Below, piece by piece: positions 1 to 10,480 of a DNA stretch of 50,402 bases. This DNA comes from Phoronis australis (lineage: Eukaryota; Phoronida; Phoronidae), in the NCBI GenBank assembly GCA_002633005.1, contig NMRA01000955.1:31225-81626 (forward strand). Reading direction: 5' to 3'. Position 1 is the stretch's first letter. Each line of letters opens with the position of its first letter. The notes under the pieces were generated by a model that saw only the letters and a list, made by a program, of their open reading frames with translations, searched no databases and was not told the origin of the DNA. Position numbers and translations under genes: made by a program.

Positions 1-3000
1 TATTCTTTGTTGCATTAGTAACTGGTCTTGGCTAATATTATCATTTTATGGCCTGGTCATCCATTCAGCCAAAAGTAGTTCCAGAGGTGGCTTATCAGCC
101 AATTATTCACGCATGCTGACTCACAATAGAAGCCTGATAAGAGTGAAGGTGGATAAATGCGGTGTTCCTACAGTTTCTTGTTTTAGTGGATGTGTTCACG
201 ACATGTAAACCGTTGGCATTTCTGAAATCTTCGTCAAATGGTGATCATGTTTAGTTTTTGGATAGCCAAAATCGCCCAACAATCAATCTATTCTTCCCGA
301 ATACACCAATTCACTCTAACTTTGACTGTGTTCACATGTGGTCTGTAATAAGGCTGGTAGATAATTGGCCTGGTTGTTGTCATAACAGACAAAAGTGTGC
401 TTGGCTATGGGGCTATTCGGAGAATTCTCCTCGCGGTGTCGCTGCGCTGTACTAGTGGTGATTGAATTGCGCATTCGTCGCTGCCTGCATGTAAACAACT
501 GGTAAAAAGACGGGGCATTGTTATCAAAATACGTCGTCGCGCAAAGCCTTATTATTGCTATTTTCCGTGGTGCAAGTCTTCGACAGGTGGTCACAAATTC
601 CAAAAAGATCTAAGGTTACTGCATTCGTGGAGAATTGCGGTCAGAAGGGTCAACCAACTGAGAAAAAGTGTGGGGATGCCTGGCGAAGCCCCATTGGGAG
701 ACTACATAACGTTACTTGGTAAGTCTTCAGCAATCAAGTTTCTATCGACATCGTTCGGTGATGTTATGCCCACCAGTTACCCCCTGAATAATGGGTTTAT
801 TGAATGGAACTAAGCGTTTCTTTTCGGAAACTCACCCGGAACACGGATGCCGGGTAGGCTAGCAGCAAATATTCACGTATTGTCCTCCAGGGGTGGGAAT
901 GCGCCCAATATAAGAGGTGTATGGTACGTGACGCTCAGAAGTCACGGGTGACTTTTTACAGCAGTTTCTCTTCAAAGCTATGTTATGTCCAATAAAATTC
1001 TCTAGACGAGTGAGTTTCCTTATTTTATAGAGGACCCCACCCCCAGGACTACCAGATTAGTTACCGAATTAACATGAATATGCTATTCAGTAAACGTCAT
1101 AACAATCAGTACATTGGAATAAAAATTGACACCTAGAATGAATTTTACTTGTTGAGGTCAGAAGCACATTTTAAATGTCGTGAAAAATACACATTATTAA
1201 ATCACTTTTAGCCTGTTTCACAAAGTTAAATACAGATCTTAAATAAGACTTCGGTACAAAGATTATTAGTATCTACATATAAACATGAAGATGAAACGTC
1301 AAGTATGTTCTGCTTTACTAAAGTAGTTTTGACGTTTTCTTTACAATTTGCTAATATTTCTCTGCCTATTCTGTTACAGGTGAGAGAAAACGACAGAAAC
1401 CAGCCGCCTGACAGTCTATTTTACCTTTGGACAAAGTGAAAAGCAATTCTTCAGCAAAAACCTGAGAGAATTAAACCAAATTCAGAAAATCAGCCCTTCA
1501 GCAGATTCTTATCCAGCTAGCTACAATTGGAAACATACTTTTCTTGCACGTGGAACTTTTGTTGTGGACAAGTTAACACAAAACTTAAAATTGTTCAAGG
1601 CCTTTTTAAGAATGCTCTAAAAATAATTACACACACAAACAAATCAAATGCAAACAAAGGGAATACTTCATTTTGATCGCTGCATATTTCTAGAGGTCAA
1701 CAGGAAAATGACAATTCTCAAGCGTCATCGCGAATCATTTCATCTTGATAAAGAATAAGCACAATTGCACTGTATGGGGCTTTAAAACTGAGGAAATATT
1801 GTGGTTTCGATAATTAGTGACAAACTTGCCTGTTGATGAAAAATTTATTCGATCATCAAAGTGTAACATTAACGGGCTTTCTACTGGCTATAAGACAATC
1901 GATGCAGTCACTGAATGTCATTTCCCCATAATGCGTACCAAATTGAAAAGTTTTTACCATGTAGTATAAAGCCTTTCTTCTGAAAGGAAAAGTTAATGAA
2001 ACTCAGTGAGAAAGGACAGGTATTTATACCACCTGCTTTTGGTTTTCATTTCACAGAGATCTAGTTTCAATAGCCTATAGAAGCGCTTGTAAAAAAGGTC
2101 CAGTTTCGGCACGTAGCTTTCCTACAGGTAACCTCATTCGACCTCAATTAGATCCTTGAAGGTAAATACAACAGCATATCGCTCGTTTTGTGCCCAAAAT
2201 CTGACCCTGAACTAGACCAGTCACTACGTCTTCTTAGCTTCAATCCAGCATGTTTCTTCCAGGAAAGGAAACAAGCTATTGTCCACACATGACTTATTGC
2301 CAATGAAAGGGCATCCTTGTGCAACGGTCAGATATAGTTCCTCTTCATACACAAATAATCCACTGTCTTATGGTAACTTCGTACTGCGATTCACATTTCA
2401 CAAGGGCCACTGACATGTACATTGTGCCACCCCGGGTGAGAATTTGACACGTTTGACGCGCTCTAAAAACGTGGAGTATTAGCCGGGAACGCCCTAAAAG
2501 CGTGACGAACGTGGAAAACGTGGCGTGTCAAACGTGTAAAATATAGCGTGTCAAACGTGTCAAAAACGTGTAATTTTCGTTCCAATACTCCACGTTTGAC
2601 ACGCTTAGCGTGTCAAACTTTACACGTTTGACACGCTAGCGTGTCAAATTTTACACGTTTGACCCGTTAACGTGGCAAATTTTACACGTTTGACACGCTA
2701 GTGTGTCATGCTTTTACACGTTTTATACGTTAACATGGCAACTTTGACAAATATGACAGGTTTTTACACGTTTGACACTCTCAAAAGGGTGTCAAACGTG
2801 TAAAATTCTCACCCGGGATGCAGCACTACTGGTGGGTGGAAATGCTGTGGGATTAGAAAGGAGTAACAAAGCTTGTTCGTTGTCTCCGATGAAGAAAGTA
2901 GGCTTTAACAACAGGTCTACACTGGATGGGAAGATCTTGCTGGTTAGCTGCAGTCAACTGCTTAAACCAACTTTTGTCCATTCATGGTCGATGCAGAAGC

Positions 3001-3288
3001 GATGCATGACGGCGACATCCCGTTGCTCTCAACTTGTTCAATTCTATAGCCCAACAACAAGTTGGGAAGTTTACCCCCGTAGCCACATGTCGTGAACACA
3101 TCCACTAGCACAAGAAACTATAGAAACACCGCATTTATCCACCTTCACTCTTATCAGGCTTCTATTGTGAGTCAGCATGCGTGAATAATTGGCTGATAAG
3201 CCACCTCTAGAACTACTTTTGGCTGAATGGATGACCAGGCCATAAAATGAGAATTAGCCAAGACCAGTTACTAATGCAACAAAGAATA
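1..3288. mobile_element. Element D: inverted-repeat element with ~205-bp terminal arms
   Basis: Bases 1-206 and 3085-3288 are long, nearly identical inverted arms; base 1 pairs with base 3288, so the left end is at or just outside the window edge. The interior includes most of an E element (from about 406) and the 387-base palindromic insertion at 2431-2817. No intact transposase frame is visible, so this is a non-autonomous or composite element. The target-site duplication cannot be judged because the left flank is outside the window. Class unknown. Confidence 0.7.
2431..2817. mobile_element. 387-bp palindrome-rich MITE (CACGTTTGACACG family)
   Basis: The ends are CCCGGGTGAGAATTT and its reverse complement. 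The interior is almost entirely made of alternating forms of ACACGTTTGACACG and CGTGTCAAA, many arranged as small inverted repeats such as GACACGCTAGCGTGTC. The homologous stretch at about 33301-33320 reads straight through the site without it, which shows this is a discrete insertion. Confidence 0.8.
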
Positions 3289-3894
3289 ATGTCGTAACAT
3301 CACCTAGCCTTGGTGGAAAGCTGTATACTATATTGGCTCTAATAAACGCTTAGAAAAATTCATTTCACGGAGAGGGGAGTCTTATTGTAGCCTACGGCAG
3401 TTGAAAGCCGGTTTCCCAAACGGGTAAAATCGGAAGCTAGGATTCAGAAAATTTACGCTCTGTGACGCATTTTTAGCCTATGACAGTTTCTACAAAATTG
3501 TGGTGCATTGCTATGAACTTCCGTTGTTAAATTACAATCATTTTTCAAAAAATTGTGCTCATCACAGGGCGAAAACTTGCCGACTGATGCGTCGCTGAAA
3601 ACTTGAACTCTTGAATAAAAATATAGTTTCGACTGAACAAATTACCTGAAATCTTCCTTATGTTCTACAATTTTTAAAGTTCATGTGGAGTCCAGATTAA
3701 TTGCCATTAAGTGCAAATCTGCGCTACATCGTACCCCACAACACGAGAAAAATCTATGGATGAACACGCATGTTGTTGTCACGTGACGTTTGTTTTGAAG
3801 TTCGTCTGCGTATGAGAGTGAGTGCCGGAGCGTGCGTGTGTGGGTCATCGACGATAGACTTTTTTGTTACAAAAGGCGGAGGATTATGCAGGAA

Positions 3895-4155
3895 AATGGC
3901 GTTTACTAGATTGTTTTTTCATTTAAACGGCTACAACGTGCAAGGTGAGTGCTGGTTAACTCACAGATTTTGTGTGCACAGGCCAACGGTCGTTAGCTCT
4001 ACCGTAGAGTATTTTAATACTATTAAAATAGTCCAAGGCTCGATCGTGGCATGTTGGGGACGAAGTGAACTACCCGGGCTCTGTGACATTTCTGGGTCTA
4101 ACGGAGACACTGACGCAGTGGTCAGCCAGCTCGCTGTATCAAGACTATAGTCAAA
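3895..4155 (+). repeat. Element C copy 1 with conserved start-and-donor segment
   Basis: This segment matches, in reverse orientation, most of 11787-12045. The matched part includes an ATG at 3896 followed by an open frame (MAFTRLFFHLNGYNVQ) that runs into GGTGAGTG, a good splice donor. A second matched block near 4065-4120 contains CTACCCGGGCTCTGTGACA and ends near GACGCAGTGG. It could be the 5' exon of an unrecognised transposon gene; the second copy has a one-base indel in the short frame. No known domain. Confidence 0.45.
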
Positions 4156-4989
4156 TCCAAATTCGTTTTATCGTGTCCCTGACAATAATAACGGCATGCT
4201 AAAGTTTCTTAATTTTCGTACTTCAGGAACATAACAATCACGTGTTTTGTACACATACTCGCACGCAGCAGATCACATCTCGGAAATTGCCGATTTGGCG
4301 GATGACAATGAATGAGCACAATGAAATTAAACTACGACGTTTTACAGCTTGTAAGATTCATAATAAACGTATTTTGAATATTTCAATGAATGTGTTCCAA
4401 AATCTAAATAACTTGTGTCCTATATTTTTGTATTCGTGCGCGCCGATTGAAAGTAATCGTGAGTGTTGCTGTGTTGCAAAATCTCTTATCCTGGGCCGAT
4501 TTGAAAAATTCAAAGTTGTACTTGTTATGTTCGTGGTTTTCATTAAACTTGCAGAGTCCAAAACATAACCTTATATGGCACGGGTAGCTAGAATCATAGA
4601 TTGTGTAAGTTGTGCAAAACAATTCTCTGAAATCTGATTATGACTCATGAGCATATGATCTTTAGTTCTGACAAACAAGTTTTCAGTTGAAAGTTAGACA
4701 GCATAGTGAATAGATGTATCTTGTAGATCTCTAGAATAAACCCACGTAAGACCCTAACACAGAGTTGTGTTTGAAAGAGGTTTTCATACAGTACTCATAT
4801 TTGTTTTCGCTCCTCTTTTCAAATATTACAGTGAAAACTACTTGTAACTCTCTCCATAAAAAGTACAGTCTGCTAGGTAGATTGTAATCAGCTGAACATA
4901 TCCGCATGAGCGAAGCCAATTATCCTCGCTCGTGACTCGATGAATAGAGCAGCTTGGCGGCATCCCTTTGATCGTGAGCCGAGCGCGAC

Positions 4990-5490
4990 TCCGCCAAGGT
5001 GGATAAATACGGTTTAGTTCAATTTTCCATACCCCACCGTTTACCTTGACGACCGGGGCTAGGACCAATCTTTAGTGGGCCTGTTCATAGCATGCAATAT
5101 CATTCTTACACGACTAATTAACTCGATTCTGGCATTTAGGGTTGGAGGGCCTCCGTTCTTTTGTTGGATAATGCTCTAATTTCCGATCAGATCGTTTCTA
5201 GCCCGTGACTGGGCTGGACTGATAAAAATGAAAGTTAAGCTATAACACATTTGAGCTTAAACCAATAGCATTTCTAAATTCCTCGTCAAATGCTGATCAT
5301 GTTCCGTTTTTGAATCACCAAAATCGCCCAACTACAACAGAATTTAAGACAATCTATTCTGTCCAAACGGATTACCAACGCACTGGGTTTGACTATGTTC
5401 TGAATACGTAATAGCGTGCAACCACCATACGTTTCCTTTGAGGCCTGGGAGATAATTGGCCGGCTTGTTATCATACGGAACAAAAGACTG
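4990..5490 (+). repeat. Second, diverged copy of the D left region
   Basis: Short blocks match 150-400 in the same order: AAGGTGGATAAATRCGG, then GCATTTCTRAATTCYTCGTC, then AAAATCGCCCAAC, and finally GATAATTGGCC. It is interrupted by sequence not found in the first copy. It lies just before the second block of E copy 1, as the first D-left region lies before the first block. No gene is visible. Confidence 0.5.
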
Positions 5491-6297
5491 GGCTGGGCAG
5501 TTAACAAAATAGCCAGATGTTATCGCACGTTCAGCACCCTCACGTGTGGAAAAGGTACTGAACGACAGAACGCTGTAATGGCATATCTCCTCTGCACAGT
5601 ACAAGCCCTCAAACGTAAAAACCAAAGGTCACGTGAAAACAGACATGATAGATTTTCATTTCAGCGTGTAATAGATTTCCGGAAGACATATGATAGAGTA
5701 AACAAATAGTCTAAAGGATATTTGTCACGTACCCTTTGCCATGGCATTGGGCTTAGATTGTAATTTTTAACTCACTAATCGATATCGAGTTAAACATTCA
5801 GCATTCATTGATGTAACTTACTCACTGATAAACCTGTTAGAAATCATTCCAAAAAATAATACTGCTTTGATGTAGGAAAAGATCCCGAGTGCTACGTCAA
5901 GTGATCGTAACATGCATCTCAACAAACGGAAGATTAACCCGACTGGCGACTGCCGCGAAGTCGACTCGGACATCTGTCGGCGAGTATCTCAGTTAACAGG
6001 CATCAGTCAGTAGAATAAACATGCAATAATCGTTAAAATAATCCCAAACCTTGCCTTCGTATAAGGTCGTGCTTACTTTCTCTCATAGAAGCACCTTTTC
6101 ACGCAATCTCAGGTTCAGTTGGCACGCCTACAAGCCATTTCACTATGTATTTAAAGGGCTCGCAAAATCGAGGCTGTTGATCTATCACCACTAGTACACG
6201 CGCGCCCTCTAGTTAATGTATAACAAAGAAGCTAGATGTTATCACACGCTCAGAACCCCTACGTCTGGTAAAGTCACTGAACACGCTGTCAATTAAA

Positions 6298-6645
6298 CTG
6301 GCCTGCCGAACTTTGTAGGCTACGGAGTGTCCAAATACCAATAAATCCGTAACAGCGAAATAAAGCAACACGTTTTTGCAAGAACTCTGTGTATTTTTAA
6401 GGGTTTTACATCGGAATTTGATGATTTATTGGTGTAAAACGATGAATTCAAGCGATAAGCTGGCACCAGTAACCCGTGTTGTGAACTGCTGAACAGACAG
6501 CGTGTGAAACCAATGGCGTCATTGGATAAGTTCAACACCTCCGTCTGCCGTCAGGTAACGCAACTGAGTGTGCCGTTATAAAGTAGATGACTACTCGATC
6601 TAATTGATACAAAATAGGTTGTTTTTGGGTGGCATGCTCCTTTAA
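6298..6645. mobile_element. Element F copy 1, right-end fragment
   Basis: From ACTGGCCTGCCGAACTTTGT to GGGTGGCATGCTCCTTTAA this matches the right third of the two full F elements at 21810-23478 and 36398-38206. The right end keeps the inverted terminus followed by TTAA (6642-6645). The left part is missing; the truncation point lies next to the end of E copy 1. Confidence 0.75.
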
Positions 6646-8405
6646 CATTTTACTGTCTTAAAATTGGCTTCATAATTTTCCTTATTGTGATTTCTAATAC
6701 CAACAAGAATATCAAAACCATCAACAACTAAAAAAATGCATCAGAATTAATTTGTTTCCAAGCCCTTAAATTGGAGATTTGAAAATCCTACATGTAAGCA
6801 TTTGAGTTGCCTTGAATTCTTATTCCACAAAAGTTCAAAATCGGATGACGTGGTAACGTTTTTAAACCCAAAAGCATTTCGGTTAAGAAATCAACATTAC
6901 CATCTAAACAGAGGTAAAATACATCAATGAAAATGGCAATCTAGAAATATTTTCAGTGACAAACTTGGTTTCAAAAATGGCAAAGTACCATCAATTCCTC
7001 TTCTACCAAAATGACAAAACTCAGTCATACAGTCTCTCCACTGTATTCCCCTCAAGTTTCAAAAGACGATCGAGAGCAGAAGCACAACTGATACATCTTT
7101 TAACAATGAGATTTCCAGAGTGATCTTACTTGCAATTATTATACAGTAAATGCAACTATGGTTACCCCGGTAATAAAAATTAACAACTTAAACGCACTCC
7201 TTGTAACTTTGAGCACTGGCAAATCTAGGACATCAGGAGTCAGGAACATACCTTAACTAAAACTGTCTAGTCGCCAACTGTTCCACTAGCAACCAAATCT
7301 TATGTCCCCAGACTTAAAGTTAGGGGCCCAAATTTTTTGAAGGACATTTACAACAATCACACAAATACTCAACACAATGTACAGGTGGAGTCGGCCCTTA
7401 AATCTAAGTACTAACCTCAATCGATGGCCCTACCTAAAACATTTAGTTTCCAAAAAACATGAAAAGGATATTTGTAAGAGAAAAATTGTGACAGAAAAAC
7501 TTTCTTAAAGTCTCTGCTGTCTGACATTTTGGACTGTCATAATGTAACGTGCAGGTCTTAATTTATTTTCTTAGAAACTTGTTGCATTTCACGTCGTCCG
7601 TGTGCAATAAGTGGATGACCTGGTAACCTTCCAACAGTTTTGAAACGTTTGTGATATTTGTGATCTGAGTTTCATAGTTTTTGGCCATGTGAGGGTCTGA
7701 AACAGAGGTGACAAAATGTCACAGAATATACTGAACAATTTGATCTTTCAATCTCCATGCAGCGAGTAGATGTTCAAGTTTTGATAGACCCAGATGTGTT
7801 TTAATAGGCCTGCATATTGCTATGTACGTGTATTTGCTGTGACTGATCACGAGACTGCATTATACGGTAACTGCTAAAAAATGCTGCATTTAATATCCAA
7901 ATGTTACATTGAAATTGCGGGGACGTACTTGGATATAAACGGAAAATACCGACTTTGCCCAAATATGGTTGCGGTATTCCCACGATGCGCCATCTGTCCA
8001 AAAGATATTAAACATTTTTACTGGGAAAATACTGGATCGCACAATCAAGTTATTTTGCTCACAAATGATTTTCTAAATGTTTAGGAAAAAAGCTATTGTT
8101 AATTATCACGCTAGGTCACCAGCTGGGTGACAGAACTGACAAAATTTTGTTGTCTAGCTCGAAACTTAGTCGCCTTGTGCTTAGAACAGAGTGTAGATAC
8201 CATGGCAACAAACTTTAAAATTAGCCTTTAAACTAACAATGCGATTATTGCATAACTGAATAGTACACTGTTCAAGCTTCATGAGGCTAGAAATCCTCAG
8301 AATAAGGTAAAATCGTGAGAGGGTGTCAAATGCTCTGAATACCACAGGCAGCTTGAGGTTGTCTTTCTGTTACCATTGAATTACACATCTATAGCAATAC
8401 AGGAG
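6646..8405. other. TTC9 downstream region, presumed 3' UTR and intergenic DNA
   Basis: No conserved coding sequence or transposon termini were recognised. On the minus strand, possible polyadenylation signals are ATTAAA (plus-strand 7800-7805) and AATAAA (7562-7567), so the TTC9 3' UTR may run 600-850 bases past its stop. This is inferred from motifs alone. Confidence 0.35.
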
Positions 8406-8536
8406 TTAAGGGTCCTCTTCCTCATTCTGTTTCTGAGACATTTTATCAAACATTCCCATGTAAGCGGCTTTCATTTTCTTTTCTTGTTTTTCTAGTTCTC
8501 TATTGCACAAGTCTATGTAATGCTTTATCTTAGAAT
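8406..8536 (-). CDS. TTC9: TTC9 exon 3 (terminal)
   Basis: The exon begins after TTTATTTCAG on the minus strand and ends at TAA (8408-8406). It encodes DSKIKHYIDLCNREL and then a Lys/Glu-rich tail with KAAYMGMFDKM and an acidic end (NEEEDP). The first codon is split with exon 2 (phase 1), and the reading frame is consistent. Confidence 0.9.
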
Positions 8537-10081
8537 CTGAAATAAATAAATAAATCATTACCCACGATGTCACTGAGGAGCTCAAGTGGTAACTATTTTT
8601 ATTACAGACGGCTGATGACTCAGCATTGCCACTAGCCAACACTTTAGCTAACTTTTACAAGCACATGTAAAAGACACCCCCAAAAGTAAAATGACTTCAC
8701 AGAACTACTGCACAATGTGCGCTATGCTATTTCAATACTAGTTTTTAAAGCTTACCCATCCAGAACTTCATTTCGTTATTCATATTTGAAGTTGCACTTT
8801 GATTTTTAAGAAATGCTAACTTATAATCACCAAGAACAATGTTAAAAATGTATTTCATACAAAAGCGTATTCATTTTTTATGCTTACACTGTATGTAAAT
8901 TACCAAAGACAATGCTTCAAAAGCGTAGTTAATTTTCACAAGTGAAATATACCAAGCCCCGGAAGTCAACCATGTGCGTATTTGGGACAATAACACAATT
9001 TCGTACCAACAGATACAAAGCTCACCCTGAATTGTAAGGCTGAATCAAACTGATAAAAGTGTTGCTGGAATTCATCAAAAGAGCAAATGTCCACCTACCA
9101 GCAGTACCACCATGTGTTCGTGCCAGATTTAATGTCTCTAAGGCAGAATCTAGATTTCTCAGATGGTATAGTGAGACACCTCTTCTGTACAAGGCTTTGG
9201 TGTTAAAGGGTTCTAGTTCCAGCACTTCACTACAATACTGTAGGATTCTCTCATAGTTGGGAGGTTCAACCATCAAAAGACAGGCTGGAATTATATTTAC
9301 AGTGATTTTTAAGATGGGAAATAAGTTAACCATAAATAATTAAAAAACTATGGAAACAAGCCCTGTTAACATCTACTCAGTAAACAGCACATCAAAATCA
9401 CCACCACTTCTTAACATGTGACAAGAAAATTAGCATCAAATCAGAGGAATTGACTGTAAAATGTTTAGGTTTCAAAAACTAGTGAAAGACCATATGTACT
9501 CAAATGTAATGACATCATATTTGCAATCTCACTTAATATCAAATTTATTTTAAAAGGTTCGATTACAGGAGTATTTGTTTGAGTTGGAAGACATCGACAG
9601 CCTCCTAGGTGTCGCTCTCCACACAAAAGATACTATTAGTACCGCGACTTTGATGTTTTAATCTGTGTGAGGCATAATTCACCAAAAAGCTTCAGAGGTA
9701 TGCAGCGCTTATGTGTTTCACCATCTCCACTGGGGCCAGTCTACACTACAACTGTTCGTCTGTTGCATGTAGATCGAGACATTTACCAGCTAAATTATTG
9801 TAGCAGTCCCTTTCCATTTTAACTGCCTCGTTCAGCACCTCTTCGGCAACTGGAGTTTCTCGTTCTTGAAACTCAGCCATAAATGCAGTAAGTGGCATAC
9901 TGCAATTGTTCTGCTTCAGGGCCTTTAAGTAGAAAATGGACCTGTGATATTTTCCAATGGCCTTTTTGAAATTTCTATTTTTGAAATAATCATTTCCCTC
10001 TGCCTTAAGTTTCTTGGCTTCAAACAGTTTTGATTCGGGTGACAACTTCTTCTTTTCTGAAAAGGCACCACCTTCTGCCAT
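8406..10081 (-). CDS. TTC9: TTC9-family tetratricopeptide repeat protein, complete, 3 exons
   Basis: Joined exons 10081-9787, 9284-9099 and 8536-8406 give 203 codons plus TAA, close to vertebrate TTC9 family lengths (about 170-240). The start is the ATG at 10081 (MAEGGAFSEKK) with a good Kozak context (AACATGG); the frame extends upstream but has no ATG there. Residues about 17-50 form a first TPR (KAEGNDYFKNRNFKKAIGKY). After DCYNNLAACLLM, a second TPR-like stretch contains NYERI and NTKALYRRGVSLYHL. The C-terminus has KAAYMGMFDK, matching the LYLGMFG tail of human TTC9C. All three introns' phases agree. TPR proteins bind partner proteins; the cellular role of this family is poorly defined, and A, B or C cannot be assigned. 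It is divergent to INTS7 across a 317-base spacer. Confidence 0.92.
9099..9284 (-). CDS. TTC9: TTC9 exon 2
   Basis: The acceptor TTCCAG precedes CCTGTC and the donor is GTAGGT. The 186-base exon encodes the second TPR region: EPPNYERILQYCSEVLELEP followed by NTKALYRRGVSLYHLRNL. This matches the human TTC9C segment around VNYERVREYSQKVLE and NAKALYRAGVAF. Both boundaries are in phase 1. Confidence 0.92.
9566..9703. repeat. Diverged single arm of fold-back element B, in TTC9 intron 1
   Basis: AGGAGTATTTGTTTGAGTTG and the following bases (GACAGCCTCCTAGGTGT, then GAGGCATAATTC and AAAAGCTTC) match the right arm of element B at 11560-11710 with many substitutions. It is an older third copy, in the intron of the neighbouring gene. 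Confidence 0.7.
9787..10081 (-). CDS. TTC9: TTC9 exon 1
   Basis: It runs from ATG 10081 to the donor GTAAAT (plus-strand 9786-9781), 295 bases ending after the first base of an Ala codon. It carries the first TPR and the linker ending NNLAA. Upstream in-frame codons back to about 10120 lack ATG, so the 10081 start is preferred. Confidence 0.88.
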
Positions 10082-10398
10082 GTTCACAGGCCAACCATGC
10101 GATTTCAATGTTTCAAGCAAAGCAGGCTACAAGTTTGACTGCGGCACAGAAACAAAAGTTCACTTGCCCGGTTTGACGGTTTTGACGGCAACTTACGACT
10201 CCTTAGCACTTGTCGTTTAACAATTAAAGTGCATCAATTTTTTTAAATATTTGTCGTTAATATGTAATATTTCAGGCAGACCAGTGATAAATCGATGTTC
10301 TTTTAGAATCTCTATATACTATTTATGGGCAAAATAATGCACAACTTTAAGAGCAGTTATTTGTTACTACATTTTACGACAGCTGTAGAAAATAAAAC
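10082..10398. promoter_or_regulatory. Head-to-head promoter region between TTC9 and INTS7
   Basis: The two start codons face away from each other across 317 bases, with both 5' UTRs inside this space. This geometry is typical of bidirectional promoters of housekeeping genes. No clear TATA box, CpG-rich core or named factor site could be fixed by eye, so the regulatory role is inferred from position. Confidence 0.55.
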
Positions 10399-10480
10399 AT
10401 GGCGACGTTTGGCGACTTGAGCTTGTCGTCCTCCGAGTCTGAACAAGATGCAAATTCTGCTCTTATGGAGTTAGACAAAG
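10399..10480 (+). CDS. INTS7: INTS7 exon 1
   Basis: It begins at ATG 10399 (AACATGG, good Kozak context) and ends before the donor GTATTG. It encodes MATFGDLSLSSSESEQ followed by DANSALMELDK; the latter block is identical to the human N-terminus and fixes both frame and gene identity. It ends after one base of a Gly codon. Confidence 0.94.

Larger units (their letters stand above)
406..6220 (+). mobile_element. Element E copy 1, interrupted
   Basis: Two blocks, about 406-3003 and 5583-6220, match in order the single uninterrupted E element at 31381-34091. They are separated here by about 2.6 kb holding the D right arm, element C copy 1 and a second D-like segment. The left terminus (ATGGGGCTATTCGG) is recognisable; the right terminus is missing, with the match ending near 6220. 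The breakpoints share the tetramer GCAT, so either this copy received an insertion or copy 2 suffered a microhomology deletion. No protein-coding remnant was recognised. Confidence 0.65.

Noticed and set aside
10082-10120. Upstream extension of TTC9 to LLETLKSHGWPVN
   Set aside because: No ATG in the extension; the ATG at 10081 has a good context and gives the expected family length.
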